Below the pieces are notes generated by a model, which was given only the letters and a program-made list of their open reading frames with translations, was not told where the DNA came from and made no database searches. A stretch of 64,000 bases of DNA from Heterobilharzia americana (Eukaryota > Platyhelminthes > Trematoda > Strigeidida > Schistosomatidae), in the NCBI GenBank assembly GCA_944470555.2, contig OX104127.1:92838708-92902707 (forward strand). The letters run 5' to 3'. Position numbers and translations under genes: made by a program. Positions within the stretch are counted from its first letter, which is position 1. Every line of letters begins with the position of its first letter. This document shows, one piece after another, positions 45,691-59,004 of the stretch.

Positions 45691-46714
45691 GCCGTTCAGT
45701 TGAACAGCTCATAGATAACTATCGACGAGGATGCAGCCCAGCAGTACAGTTTCTACCTATGAACTCAGTGCCATACCTACATCTGCATGACTGTGAGATC
45801 TAGTCACCGAATCTCCAGAGACTCGAAGGGTGAATTTTCGTGTTCATCATACTGGCCAGTGGAGTTTAAGTGAGCAACCGCACCTAGGTCCTGTATGTGC
45901 TTCCGACAAACAAAGCATACATCCGTTCGTGGGTGAGTGCGGGCATTAGAAGCTCCATGGTAGTTTTAGGAGGTTAGGGATGCTGTTCTGTGAACACAGA
46001 CTGCTATCAAGAGCTGAAAGAGGTTTTAGGTTAAGTCCGAATGTCTGTTGAGAGACTTGAAGGAAGGTAAGAAGGTAAAGTTTGATAATGATCTGAAGAA
46101 ACTTGAGTGCTAACAGAGTTGTGAGGGTAGTTGGCACTCCCTTGTTGACCATACCATGGAAGGCTAGTTCTTCTTGAGGTACCTGAAAAGGAAGGATGAG
46201 TGCGTGACGTCAGACTCCAAGGGATGTCTGCTTGTGGTGGGTCACATGGCTTTTTAAGATGCTTGGTATTTAGTTTTGTTAGTTTCGACCCCAACTATGA
46301 ACCCATATCGTTCTCACTGGTATCTCGCGTAGTAAAAGATAGTGGGGTATTTTCTGACCGTAGGTGCTACTGCTCGTCCATAGGAAGTACCTTACTGCTG
46401 ACACACCCCAGCCAGCAGTATGCCCTTGATACCCATCATAGCATGAAAACTTAGACTATGACAGTAATTGCTTTTCCTTTCATCACTATCAACAGACCTT
46501 TTTGATATGATAGGATCTGAGGGAAAAAGCTTTCCAGCCAGTGTAGCTAATCCGGTCATTGTGATATACACCCCCGACCAGCGCATCAAAGTAGCTGCTG
46601 TCAAGTATGGATGTATACTAAGATATATGGGGTATTTGTCAGGAGATTTCTCAAAAACGCCTTAATTCTGTTTTAATTTCAAGTTCTCAATAAATCTGGA
46701 TTGGTATCCATTTT

Positions 46715-47295
46715 GTATGAGGACCTTCCGTAGTTTGGATACCCATCCAGACTTATTGAGAAGAACTTGAAATTAAAACAATACGGAACAAGAACTCACA
46801 GTTCCTAAAAAAACCTTGTTTATGAACGTTGACATTAAAGGCGATACGATAGCAATGATCCTGAAGAATCGGCTGTCTAGATCGCTGAAGAAGACATTCT
46901 TCTCTGAGAAGCTGCAGATCAGATTCTCTAGTTAGCAAATGATTCCGGAGCATGTTGCCTCTTTGGACCACCTCAATATGTGTCTACAAATTTATTTGCT
47001 CTTGTGGAGCTAGTTAATAGGCTGAGCACTATCCTGCATGGTTATCGAGGGAAGAGTGTAAACCAGTTAACGGTTCAATACCTTAGTTACTTGATAATGT
47101 ATCACCGGTAAGTCGCTAAAGAAATATATTATTTCTAGGACTGAAAATCATAGGCAGTAGGTTACAGGTTAGAATTCTATTTCTACGATCGAGGTTTGGA
47201 AAAGCATATTGTATCATTAGCTTTCACATGACACGTCTGGTCCATTATCTGCTGCATGAACAGTCATGTAGTCTCTGAATTACATTCGTTTATTT
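46715..47295 (+). mobile_element. Penelope-like fragment, copy 3
   Basis: Equivalent of 16080-16660. Confidence 0.7.
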
Positions 47296-47559
47296 ATTGG
47301 TCAATCTTGTATTCCAATGTCTGTAGTGCTAATCAAATTTTATTGATCGAAATTCTCTAATTTTTCACTTCCTTTTAGTAAGAAAGTCTACATTATTATA
47401 CAAGTAAGTTTATTTATTCAACGTCGGTTGAGATAGCCACTGCAAACATATAAATCATTAGCATCCTAGACTACTTATTAGTCCAAAATAGCCCCAGGGA
47501 AGTCCATAGAAGATACAATAGAAATATTTATTAAATAAAAAAAGAGTTGAATTTTTGAG

Positions 47560-48475
47560 GGAGTTGTGGAGATTTGGAAATATTTCAAGTTGTTATTCAT
47601 CATAGACTGACATCAGTTGGAGGAACAAAGAAACTAGAGCTCATTGGTGACTAGCTTCGAGAAGTATTCCCGAAGTTCCAGTGAGAAGTCGTGACCAGTG
47701 GAGTCAAAGCCTGATGGTCGTGAGGATAGTTACTCAACGATGACATTGGGTGGCGGTTGCGCTATATTGTGAGCTAACAGAAGTTGGAAATATGGACCAT
47801 GGGATTCTGACCCAGTGGCTCAATGGTAACGCGCTGGCTGCGGAACCTGAAGGTCGCGGGTTCGATCCCTGGCGGAGTCTTGGGTGCGCACTGCTATGGA
47901 GTCCCACACTAGGATGAAACAGCAGTCCCGTGCGCCAAGGTTTCCTTTGTTCCCCCAACTGATGTCAGTCTACGATGAATAGCAACTTAAAAAAGAGCAA
48001 GTATAGGTAAAAAGTAGTATGGTATCATGCTATATTCATCTTGGTGACTCTCAGTAGGATCCAGGATACGCGTTTCATCCTATCTGGGCCCCATCAGCTG
48101 TATCGAAGCATCTGCATAGGAGCCTATTTACCAGCAGATGTCGAATAACTCGACCCAGTATAGCGATGAGAAATTACAATTATCAGTCAATAACAATTGA
48201 TACTCGTCGCACAATTGGTGGCCCTCATACCCGAGTGGATAACGCTACAGCGATTGGTACGGGGTTCGAGTTTCAGTGGGAACAGCACCACTCACTGGGA
48301 TATAGTTACATCTAACTAAAGAGTCCTAAGTAGGGCAAAATGCGCGTCCTGAATTCCACTACTTGTCACTAAGTTGAATGCAACATCATGAATATTCGGT
48401 AGTAACGAGGCATCCGCATATGAGCTCATTTACCAGCAGAGGTACACCAACTGGACCAGTACTTTCATATGATTA
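47560..48475. mobile_element. Full-length SINE and Smα cluster, copy 3
   Basis: Equivalent of 16925-17835; ribozyme cores are dead as in copy 1 (CTATGGA in the SINE). Confidence 0.7.
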
Positions 48476-49258
48476 AATGAAATTATTTGGTAGGAAATGA
48501 TGTTTGATAAATAATACAAACATTCGGAAAAAGTTACCAAGATATGCTAAGAAGTTTCAGTTGTACATGTAATTCAACACAGAGTTCAAGAAAATAGTAA
48601 CAAAAGATTACGTAAGAATTAGACAAATGATCTTATAATATAATGAGTTGAACTCACTTGGTTGAACGATCATCAAAATTATGTACGGACAGGAAAAAGG
48701 TTTAGCGACAAGATGATGTCATCATATAAGAGGAAGAGTAAAGTCATATTGGGCTACTAGAACGAAGAAAAACTTATTACTGTTCCTATTTGAACACACA
48801 ATTCCGGTTTCATTTATTTGTTCTCTATGGCGTCAGTGAACTTTAGAAGGTTAGAATTGCGTTTTCTATTAATTACCTTGAAGGATTCTAAGGTGTCTAC
48901 TTCATGCCTTTGTCGACAGAATACTGACTGAGTGGACTACTGAAAGCCCTTGTTACCCTGGATCATAAGCTTTTTGGTGTATGTCTAAAGAATCATAAGG
49001 TATGCCATTCTTTCTATTCTCCCAATTTAACTACTACCGCATATGCAAGTAAATTTGTACATATAGTTAAAGGTAATATGGAAAAGGAACCCCATTGACT
49101 TTCGATTATGCGAAGGAGCATGCTGTTCTGTAGAGATAGATCAACTTGTTCGCAGTATATGTTCTATTCATTGCTGTTTTCAGCCTCCCATTCATTCTTA
49201 AACATATCTGACCTAGTGGTAAGGTGCTGGCCTCGATTATTGGCAGGGTCATGGGTGT

Positions 49259-49304
49259 ACATTGCTGAAGAGTCGCATACTAGGACGAAACAGCTGTCCA
49301 GTGC
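49259..49304 (+). ncRNA. Hammerhead ribozyme, copy-3 counterpart of 18622
   Basis: CTGAAGA core, GAAA, GTC; stem I with five of six pairs. Confidence 0.6.
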
Positions 49305-50679
49305 TCCTGGGTTTCTGGTAGTTCTCCAACTGATGTCAGTCAATGGTGAATACCAAGGTGAAATCAATGAATCTCCACAAACTTCAAAATTGAAGCTCCT
49401 TCTAAGTGGAATAAATAGTGATTTAACTGAAGGTCATTTAAAAAGTAGTGAATGAAAGCTATTGAATTGTAAATAGTTGATTCTATGTACCGTTTCAGTA
49501 AATGAATCTTTGAAGAGTACCATAATCTCTACATTGGAAAGTGGTATCCAAAAAAGCTGGCTGAAATGATTATTGTTTTTATTTTTCATGACATTGTGCC
49601 ATCACTTTAGTATTCATTTCGAAGTTAACTCCTTACATTCACCTCAATACTTTACTGAGTAGTAAAGTATTAGTTGGTTATATAAATTTGGCATAAACTA
49701 ATTTGGAGCAACTTTAAAGGCCAGCCTAGCAATTACTGAGATAACCAATTAGGAGTCCATAACTTATGAAAAGCTACCTTTCGAACCGGAATGCAGAAAC
49801 TTGATTGGTTAACTTAGCAGTTGTGAAATTGGCCTTTAAAGTCACCCAAAATTTGTTCCAATCGATTGCTTAAAACACACCCAAACGTCATTATATCTGA
49901 TAATTCGTGCTGCATTACTTTTCATTATCGGTAATTTTTTGACAAGCCCTGTCAATAGATTAGTTGGCAGTGGTTTCAGTCTACCAAATTCATCTAGTAT
50001 TTTTCTTATCATATACTGAAACTAATTGGAGTTATCACTTGCCTAAAAAAAATTACCACATTGCCTTGATTCTACATGTGCTGACTGACACAAGTTTCCT
50101 TCGTTGTTCTCCAAGAGTGCTAGTAAATCATCAGCGATTGAAGGTGAAGATGACTCTACCCTAGAATGAATAATAAGCCAGACCGTCTTAACATATAATG
50201 AGATTAAATAATGCCATGTAGGTTTAAAATGGCTACAGTTTACTTTTTATCTTTTATCTAACCAGGGAAGTACTCAAACATACTGAATTTGATAAAACTA
50301 TCATTGTGTTTTTCACCGAAGCAACAAAAATATATCCCTACAACTCTGAATCATCTACAGGAAAATAATAGAATCTTCAGTATAGGTATTTCATAATGTT
50401 TCACAGTTTTCATTTGGTTAATCGATTTTAATTTTTATTGTTTGAGTGTATGATATCCTCTAGGAGACAGAATACATTGGATGGAATTGCTTTTTTTCCA
50501 CAAACTGATATCATTTAGAGAACTACTGAAAACCTGGGAGCATTGGACAGCTGTGTTTTTTTCTAGTATGGAACTCCTCAACAGTGCGATCTAAGACCTG
50601 GCTATGGGTCAAACTTAGAGCCTTCAGGTTTCACGACAAATGGCTCAGAGTTTTCAACTTCTGTCAATTCTTGGCAAAG

Positions 50680-51735
50680 CATGAATATCACCTAATCGGT
50701 GGAGAATTTCCGTTAGACCTAGAATATCCAGGTAACATAGTTCTGTTAAATGAAGACGCTGACAAGATGTAGAGTCTTCTGAACACTTTGAGTAGCAATT
50801 ACAGAATGTTTGTGATGCGTTTCCCAGCACCCAAATGCAAATTGTTGCTCCAGGACTGGTCTTCAACGGTGTCACGGTTAACAATAGAGAGTGCAGTGGT
50901 TGAATGTGTTGACCATTTCACTTACCTGGGAAGTAGGATCAGCCCTGGTGGGTCGGTCAGTTGCCGATGAGATCTCTGCACGGATACAAAAGGCTCGATT
51001 GGCTTTTGCGAATTCGCGCCACCTATGGCGCCGCCGTGATATCCGATTGTGTATTAAGGGTCGCGTGTACTGCACAGCAGTCTGGTCTGTTCTACTGTAT
51101 GGCTGTGAAACATGGCCATTGAAAGTGGAAGATATGAGAAGGCTTCCAGTGTTTGGTCACCATTTCCTCCATAGTATAGGCCATATTCTGTAGTGTCACC
51201 ATGTGAGTAACTCAGAAGTCAGGTGTAGAGTTTTAGGGAGATGTAAATCGTTTTTACACGGTTGTGAACCTTCTCCGACAGACTGAGATGGTTGGGACAC
51301 GTGTTATGTATGCTTAGTCGCCGATCACCTCGTCACACAATGTTGGCTGAAGTAGGTTCAGGCTGGAAAAAGGCCCGAAGTGGCCAGACTAAAATATGAC
51401 ATCCATGTATGAAGTCTCTGACTGTTGGTTTGAACCATATGGGGTGATGCGGACTAGGTGGTTGGGGTCCATGGGACAAGAGGAACGAATGGTTGGAGAC
51501 TGTAGATGATATAGTTGAGAACCGATGTCAGTGGCGCAGATGTATACACACATTATCCTCATCTTAACGACGCTATACCAAATCTCACCACTCTCATTCT
51601 TCGTTCCTCTCTTTTCGTACTTTATATTTCTTTTAACTGAATTTTCTTATCTTCATCTTGCGCCTCACTGCCTTTTTACTCGATGTACTGATATAAGGTA
51701 CGGCAACTCCGACCGTTACGCAGTAATGCCTGGTA
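50680..51735 (+). mobile_element. RTE-type retrotransposon piece, copy 3
   Basis: Equivalent of 20045-21100 with the 12-base stretch present (RHLWRRRDIRL). It reads YGCETWPLKVEDMRRL and then GLGGWG after frameshifts. Confidence 0.8.
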
Positions 51736-52935
51736 GTACGTTGATCTGGATGGATGAATATCACCTAAAGTCTTCTGTTGGCATCTGTTTCCCTTTCGAC
51801 CGGTTGACCCACAAGTCACGGCTTCTCATTAGAACTTCGAGATATCCATCCGGAAGCATATCACTAATACAGCACTATACAGTAATATGTTTTGAGGTGA
51901 ATAGACTGACATCAGTTGGATAGTGACTGAAAATCTGGAAGAACTGGGAAGCTCTTTCGTCCTAGTTAGGGACTCCTCAGCAGTCTGGGGTCATGCATGT
52001 GTACTAGGATGAAACAACTGTTCACTTCTTCAAAGTTTTCAATGATTCTTCAATTGATTTCAGTGTCCATTATGGATACTGCCATATTGAAATGATTAAT
52101 TATTTTGATCCAGTTCAACTTGGGGAATAAAATATGTTTTTATGTATATGTATAATTTCTGAAGAAATCGTAAACTTTCAACATGGATACATATCGTAAA
52201 AAGGTTATTATAGTTTAATTAATTTTCATATGAAGTCATTATTTCTTATAAAAATCTCCCCATTTCTTTTCTGTCTAATCTTCATAAGTTTTTCCATCTT
52301 TAATTAATGTTTGCATTATATTTTAGCTGTTCCTTATAGTGTATGTTAGTCAAACATCTGGTTTATTTAAACAATTTTTGCCATTATTTAACATTTAATG
52401 AACATTTCAAATACTGATGGAATGGTAGACAGATAGATAGATCGAAAGACAGACAGATAAGTAAAAGTAAACATTTGTATTGACAATTTTTTTCAGCTGT
52501 TCATAAGCAAGTTTTCATATACCCCAAACATAGAAACAACATACTAACACTATAGAATAGAAATTTTTATGACATTGAGAGGAAATTGAAAAATTACTGA
52601 GGAATTTTTTCACCACCTGTACAAATCAGTTACGTATGGTGATAACCTCTGATGAATTCAAAACCGATTCAAAGGGAGTTTGTCAACAAGATACTGTTAG
52701 ACGATTTTATAGGGATTAATTGTCTCAGCAAATTTGTCACTTTCTGTATAGGAACAAAAATATCTTGTACAGAATATCATCTAATTACTTACTCAGGAAC
52801 AAATATGCTTTTTGATCAGTCACTGGAGGGTAACCGACTTCATATTTATCTAGTTGTGTGTGCTGGTCGAATTCTACCGATTATTTTGCAATGTACCTAC
52901 CAGGCCATCAGCGCGATACACTTTGATAAATGTTA

Positions 52936-53141
52936 GTTGGATGGAGGCAACCTGCAGGAATCCCTAGACACAGGTTTCGGCACTTGTCAGTAAGACGTAT
53001 TTCCAACTCGCATGAAACTAATGTCCTGCCTGAGATTCGAGCCCGCAACAGGACATCAGTTCCATCCAGGTTGCAGATACGCCTTACTGACAAGTGCCGA
53101 AACTTGTGTCTAGGGATTCCTGTAGGTTGCCTCCATCCAAC
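52936..53141. repeat. Native inverted repeat of about 65-bp arms at the right edge of copy 3
   Basis: The left arm is 52936-53000 and the right arm 53077-53141. The arms read GTTGGATGGAGGCAACCTG and its complement at the outer ends, with only a few mismatches. The loop holds a second, weaker inverted repeat around AACTAATGTCCTG. Single-copy sequence begins right after it. It is the simple form of the structure at which the giant palindrome turns. Confidence 0.85.
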
Positions 53142-53149
53142 TTACATTC

Positions 53150-53575
53150 TCATGGATAAGTACTGACAGTCACCTAAGTGAAGAGGAAAATAATAGTGTA
53201 ATTTTCACTCTCTGTCCAATATGTCACGGTCCTTTGCTCATATCAGTTAGGAAAAATGATAGGAGTCTTATGACAGATGCATTTTCACAAGAGCTTAACT
53301 GCTCTAAGTCTGTTCCGTAAGCTTAGTAAACTCCTATGCTGTTATCGAAGGATGAAATCCCACATTTTCGGGAAATTACGTCTGTTGAGGATGCGTACCT
53401 GACTTCAAGTAGGTGCATACAAGCCTAAATGTCTCCAAGTTTTCTCAGTGCCCTAAACGTTGTATATCCACCAGTTATAGACAAGATAAACGCAGAAGAT
53501 AATGGAGAATGTATTCACAATACAAATCGAAAGTCTCAACCTGATAAGTTTTATACACTTCACCATATTTTATGC
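53150..53575. other. No gene recognised
   Basis: Single-copy stretch after the inverted repeat. No frame or repeat recognised. Confidence 0.5.
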
Positions 53576-53579
53576 TACT

Positions 53580-54180
53580 CATGAAGCAACTACAAGTTCT
53601 TAACCATAGATGTCTTCGTAGCATTGCTTGCGTTTGGTGGAATCACTATATGAGCAATGTTGAGATCAGACGATAGATATTTAGGCAAGAAGAAGGAGTC
53701 GTTCGATGATGTGAACGTTTATCGACTCAGATGGCTCGAACATGTGTTACTCAGGCTATCCTACCGCCTACTTCGAAGTGAAATGCTCAACGAAGTTGGA
53801 TTAAGTCGAAAGATGAGTTGGCATGATCCAACAAAGGTGTAACACCAGTCCATGAAATCAGTAACTGTTGGTTTAAGCTGTGTGGTGAGCTACAGATTAC
53901 GTGATTGAAGTTGTCGAGATTGTAAGAATCAATATTTGGAGATGCTTGCTGAAATGGCTAAAAGTCGATTACAATTGTGTTCACTCTTCGACGTCTTCTG
54001 AAGTTTGAATATTTGCATTAACTTCCAACTTCAAATTGTTTCTCCTGTCATACACCTTTTTCTACTTTGTCACCTATTTTTTTTGATCCATTTGTATTTT
54101 GCATCGAACTGCGAAGTGTGGTAACTTGAAGTGATGCACTTTTGTATGAGGTTCTGCTTTAATTTCGTCTCTCTTTCTGT
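53580..54180 (+). mobile_element. RTE-type retrotransposon, 3' end
   Basis: LQVLNHRCLRSIACVWWNHYMSN, then RLRWLEHVLLRLSYRLL, a broken GQTKTWH region (GATCCAACAAAGGTGTAAC) and MKSVTVGLS-like codons, with a 3' UTR ending in GTGGTAACTTGAAG. More diverged from 20045-21100 than from 57980-58790. Confidence 0.75.
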
Positions 54181-54189
54181 TCAAGCAAC

Positions 54190-54680
54190 TGAATTCACTA
54201 CTTCACTCAAGAACATGTTGACTAACCGTTCGCATCAAAGAACTTTGTCTCTATGAGACATAATGTTATACTGAGTACTATCTGATAATCAATTAATTCC
54301 AAGCAATTGTTCTGTTACACCAGAGAGACTACAGATGGGTAGTAGATGGAAGTAACTCGTTGGGACTGTGTTAGATTATGATATTTATTGATCGATTGAA
54401 GGTGAAACCTAACTGGTTGTTAAGATCAGTATGTCAGTTAATGAAATATTAAGCTGATAGCTTGAAACTTGTAGGTCACATCCTTTCATATGTGGTTATC
54501 TTCAACTTATAAGTTGAGTTTTATGTGAAAATAACACTCTTAAGTCGTGTATGAAGATCGTTTACCTTCTAACTTCTGCTCACTTCATTTACACTGGTTT
54601 TCTTTCTGTATTTTTGAAAAATACTATTAGTATACAGATGGAGGAAAATGCCTTAAATATAGCCTACTAAGTGATTAGCA
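54190..54680. other. No gene recognised
   Basis: AT-rich, no recognised frame or repeat. Confidence 0.5.
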
Positions 54681-54689
54681 TTAGAATCT

Positions 54690-54860
54690 AGGACATGCAC
54701 TTCGTCTTATTCAGGACTCGTTAGTTGGATATACTTACCTCCCAAGTGAACGGTGTTGTTCCAACAGGGAATCAAATCCAGTGCCCATCTTTATAAACAC
54801 CAAAGCGTTACTCATGAGAACTACTACTACTTGTGTAACGGGTATCACTTATAATTTCTT
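54690..54860 (-). mobile_element. Smα-type SINE with degenerate hammerhead
   Basis: Minus strand: B-box relic (GGATTTGATTCCC), CACTTGGGAGGTAAGTATATCC, then CTAACGAG, GTCCTGAATAAGACGAAG, GCATGTCCTAG. Core strand one is CTAACGA and GAAA reads GAAG, so it is inactive. Confidence 0.7.
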
Positions 54861-54869
54861 GTTTCTGTA

Positions 54870-55785
54870 CTGGGCTGAATTACTGTAATAATGTTTCAAC
54901 GTGCTAGAAATATAAGTTTTACTGGAATACAATCTGTATACGAAACAATGTAAGCCGAGATATATTTCTTTATTTCAATAGTTATTTAAGTAAATACAAA
55001 CATTCAAATTACTAATTGTTACTTATTTTACATAGAACATTGAAACAAAACTATTCCAATTTTAGATAAACTACAAAGAAACATTAGTAAAAGTAGAGAT
55101 GAAATTTCAAAAATGATCAGTATGATTTATGTTCAGTATCGAAGCCATTTATTTGTTTCATTACTCTATAATATTTTTATTGAAAATACGATTCATTTTA
55201 CTTCATTATGTAAATAAACTTATAAATGGACAATTAGATTGTTTAAGAATGTTAGACAGGTGGTTTCAGGATGTCTAAATTCTTCTTATTGATGTAACCT
55301 TTGAAATCTTATATTTTATGAGACATATAAAAGCCTTCGACAAAATGAATGTTAATCAGACCTATTGATAGTGTATTATACTTGCTAAAGTGAAACATGA
55401 TCGATAGGCCACACTTACATGTCTTTATTCGTAGTGAAAGTTAAAATTAGGTTTCTGTCTTAGCTGAGCTCTTCATAGGACACCTACATTACTATTTGAT
55501 GGATGAGTATGAAATTTATCTTCAAAAAACTAACTCAATTGCCTATTGTAGTGCGAAGTCAATCCATGTGATATTTCGCTCAGTTTGTTAACATTGTTGT
55601 ATTTCTGGTTAATACTGATGATTCTAGCATGATGATGATGTGAAGTATGACAACTTGACCGTACACACTTTTTACAAGGTTCTTAGCTGATCTGTCTGTT
55701 TTAGGTTACATCCTTATGATCATTACACGTTAAACTGGTGATAATTATCACATAAATACATAAAATAGGAAACTATGAACCATTG
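54870..55785. other. AT-rich DNA, nothing recognised
   Basis: Long A/T runs and no frame above about 60 codons that I would defend. Confidence 0.5.
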
Positions 55786-55789
55786 AACT

Positions 55790-55970
55790 GTGTGTGACCC
55801 AGTGGTTGAATAGCTAATGCAGTTGTCGCAAGTTCTGACTTAGACTTCTGGTATGATCGTGGATGTGTACTTCTTAGAAATTTTATGCTAGGACGAGGTA
55901 ACTGTTTAGTTCTCTCAGGTTTCCAATGATTTTCTAAATGATGTCAGTTCGTGATGAATACTGCCTTCAT
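55790..55970 (+). mobile_element. Hammerhead-family SINE, old copy
   Basis: GTGTGACCCAGTGGTTGAATAGC (A-box region), GTACTTCTTAGAAATTTTATG, CTAGGACGAGGTAACTGTTTAG and the tail TGATGTCAGTTCGTGATG line up with the family. Both core strands are lost. Confidence 0.6.
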
Positions 55971-55979
55971 ATACAACTG

Positions 55980-56995
55980 CATCTAAATCAGAAGCGAATC
56001 ATTATTTAATACAATTTCTTAACTGAAGACATTTAAAAGTCACAAAGGATCAAGGTATCTCGCATAGAGATAGGAGAAGAAGAAACGAGAAATACCCTTA
56101 AGTATCATAAAAAGTGGTGATCTATTCATTAAATGTGAATGAACCATCGTTGGCAATATTATCTAGGAAGACTGAGATCTGTATCCATTTATATATCCGA
56201 GGAATTCCTAAGTGAGTGAAGCCGTGTCTGACTGATCTAAAGAGTTGACTTTCAATCAATGAGTGACGGATTCGAACACCGCTCCACCTATCGAGTTTAG
56301 AGCAGTCAGGTAGTGCTTGAACCTTCATAGGAGGTTATTAGAGATCTCGATGAATTTTCTGACAAAATTAAAAGAAGCACTTCGTATTTCTCCACTGTAC
56401 TATGTCATAATCCTGCTTACAATCTCGATATAAATGCCAAATGTGTCAGAGGTTCCTTCTTAGAGGTTGGTGTTCTCCAAGGTGCCGTTGTCTGCCTTTG
56501 TCTTTTCTCTTTTTCTATCTATGACTAACTATCTTCAGGTAATATCAGTTTTATCAATATGCTAGTGACCTAACAGTTTTCATATCTATCTCCTCTATAA
56601 CGGATTGTCCTCAACTGAATGATTTCTTATCTACTGTTAAACGATGATCCTCCGAGAATGGTCTTATGCTTAATTAATTCTTCAAATATCAGGCCATAAA
56701 CTTGTTTTAGACGTGAGCATAACTTATGCAAACTGCTTAGTTATCATGATTCCTGTTCTATTGATAGAATGTTACAAGTCTCATTTATCTCGGGTGTATT
56801 TTTCTTCAGACCTTTCATGGTCTTAACTCGCCTAGGTAGCTAGTTCACTAGTTACTAGCCGGAACTAACCCCGGATAAAGAGGGAAGGTCGGCATAGAGC
56901 TGGAAACCCTACCCAGAAAACCAATTCAATCCCTAAAGGAGCTTCAAAGCACAGACGAAGTATAGGAAGCAAACTTATTCCTCACTGGAATCAGA
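55980..56995. other. Mostly unrecognised; contains a dispersed tRNA-like repeat on minus at 56140-56330
   Basis: The minus strand of 56140-56330 matches 4870-4985 (see that entry). The rest shows no recognised frame. Confidence 0.4.
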
Positions 56996-56999
56996 AAGA

Positions 57000-57400
57000 C
57001 GAAATGACACCAGTTGGTGAAAGCCTTCAGGAAGCTAGTTGGCTGATGTGTCTCCACTCCTCTCGATGAAAAAGAAAGTAAGAATGAGGACATGGAGTGT
57101 CCGAACAATGTTTGAAGCTGGCTGGCTTGGAAGGCTGCCCACATCGCCAAAGAGATGAGAAGATATAGCATAGAAGTGCTTATAATCTGCTGGGAATCTG
57201 CAGATGGAATGGAAGTGGACTCTGCAAACTGTGAACTGGAGAGTCAGTCATCTACTCCTATATTCTCAACCAGACGACAACCAGGAGCACAGCACACTGA
57301 GTTTTGGAGTGGCTATCATGATGTCCCCCTCACAAGAGCATTGAAGGCTCACTCTCATGCAGTGGAAAGCAAACTCCTCCTATAGGACCCAGGATTGCAC
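57000..57400 (+). mobile_element. APE-type endonuclease start of the second non-LTR lineage
   Basis: MRTWSVRTMFEAG, then with frameshifts AHIAKEMRRYSIEVL, EHSTLSFGVAIMMS and TRALKAHSHA match the N-terminus of endonuclease-RT polyproteins (family VRTMYEAGR...AxEMRRYxLxVLGxxE, then GVALMLS). Only the 5' end is present. A hammerhead-family SINE follows at once. Confidence 0.7.
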
Positions 57401-57525
57401 ATCCATGAACCTGCATTACTGAGGATCCCCGTGCAAGGACGGAATAGCTGTCCAGTGCTCTAAGGTTTCCAATGGTTCCCCAACTAATGTCAGTTCGTGA
57501 CAGATGCTACCTAAAATATAAAATC
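57385..57525 (+). mobile_element. Hammerhead-family SINE, 3' part
   Basis: Ribozyme relic: CTGAGGA kept, GAAA changed to GGAA, GTC and CAGTGC kept, outer stem I pair lost (GCATTA). Tail CCCCAACTAATGTCAGTTCGTG. Confidence 0.7.
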
Positions 57526-57529
57526 CTCA

Positions 57530-57975
57530 TAAAGCTTAAACTACAGAAATGTATATGACAAATTTAAAAAAAACTTATAAGATAAATCTATGCTTAAAAG
57601 ACTGTGAAGTCATTGGCAGTACAATCACTAACTGCCAACTGGATACGGAACATTAGTTTTATTTTTCTTGACTCTTCAGTATTACAAACAGAACAAAAAT
57701 GAAGCTGAGAGTCATTTCCTTTTTGTCAACCATTTCGTCAAATGTTTCCTTATTTTCGGTTATTGAATTATTTCAAGCTTATATCTTCTAATGATTTATA
57801 TACTCATGAATTTCCGCAGTCGAGTAAAAACTTAAATGGCCAAAACTTTCTCTTATTTCTTAGAAAGTTCTGAAACTTTTTTACTTGATAATAAACCATG
57901 AAATAAAAAAGAATTCATTAGTTTGGTTTTTGTGTTCAGTATTATTAAGATAACCAGGTACCTCTGTAGTTTAAT
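57530..57975. other. AT-rich DNA, nothing recognised
   Basis: No recognised frame or repeat. Confidence 0.5.
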
Positions 57976-57979
57976 GATA

Positions 57980-58785
57980 GGGAATGAAGTGGTAGAATGA
58001 ATCGATCACTTTACTTACTTAGGGAGTTGCCCGAACGGACTGTTTGCTGATGACATCTCAGCTTGGGTACAGAAGGCCCATTTAGCATTTTGCCAACTAG
58101 CGTCATCTATGGCACCAACCAAAGAGATATCTGACTAGCTATCAAAGGACGAGTATACTGAGTTTCAGTCTGGCCTGTCCTGTTGTACAGCTATTAGACG
58201 TGGCCGTTTAAGGTAGGAGAAATGAAGCGATTGCATGGTTTCGATCATAGGTGTCTTCGTAGCATTGCTGGCTTCTGGTGGGACACTGTGCGAACAGTCT
58301 TGAAGTCAGACGAAGTGTACTAGGCAACATAGGCATGTCAGTTGATGAGGTAGTAGACCTTAATTATCTGAGGTGGCCTGGACAAGCGTTATGCATACCA
58401 ACCCATCACCTACATTGACGTGAAATGGAAGGAGAAGTCGGGTTAGTTTGGAAGACGGTTCAGGTTGGCCAGATGAAACCTTGGCACCAATCCATGAAAT
58501 CTGGGGCTGCTGATTTGAGCCGGTATGGAGGTGTAGGCTGATCTGACTAGGGGTCTTGACATCATAGGAATGAGTGATTACAGACTCTTGATGATATGGC
58601 TGAAAATCGGCTACAATGGCGTGCATGTTTCCACTTTTTGATGTCTTCTAAAGCCTAAATATTTTCACTAATCTTGATTTTCAAATTTGTTTTGCTTCCA
58701 TACTCCTTTACCTACTTCGAAGCTTGTCTTTTTATATCCACTTATTCTTTTCATGCTACTGTGAAGTGTGGTAACTTGAAGTGTT
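57980..58785 (+). mobile_element. RTE-type retrotransposon, RT end to 3' UTR
   Basis: DHFTYLGSCPNGLFADDISAWVQKA (family DHFTYLGSxIxPxGLVxDEISARIQKA) is followed by decayed SVLLYxCETWP codons, VFDHRCLRSIAG-like and LRWPGQALCIPTHHL-like segments, and MVWKTVQVGQMKPWHQSMKSG. Ends in GTGTGGTAACTTGAAGTG. Many stops. Confidence 0.75.
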
Positions 58786-59000
58786 TATTAGTGACTAGTT
58801 TCATGAGGTGATTCCTGAAGTCCTAGTGAAAAGTTATGACAAGTGGAGCAAACCGAGTAGAGGTGAGGACAAATATTCAACGATGACATTGGGTGATGGT
58901 TGTACTATATCGTGAACTAACAAAAGTTGAAAATATGGACCGTTCGATTCCAACGGAGTGGCTGAATGATAAAGTGCTGGTCAAAGAATTCTGCTTTTAC
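58785..59000 (+). mobile_element. Hammerhead-family SINE, head only
   Basis: Complete head (TTAGTGACTAGTTTCATGAGG to GTGAACTAACAAAAGTTG) and an A-box relic GTGGCTGAATGATAAAGTGC. Broken before the B box, so no ribozyme. Confidence 0.7.
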
Positions 59001-59004
59001 TCAA

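Larger units (their letters stand above)
39449..53000 (+). repeat. Large duplicated segment, copy 3 (direct)
   Basis: This is collinear with 8814-22342. The copy starts abruptly at the N gap inside an Smα element and leaves homology with copies 1 and 2 within the inverted repeat at 52936-53141, after which single-copy sequence follows. The internal features are listed separately where they matter. Confidence 0.95.
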
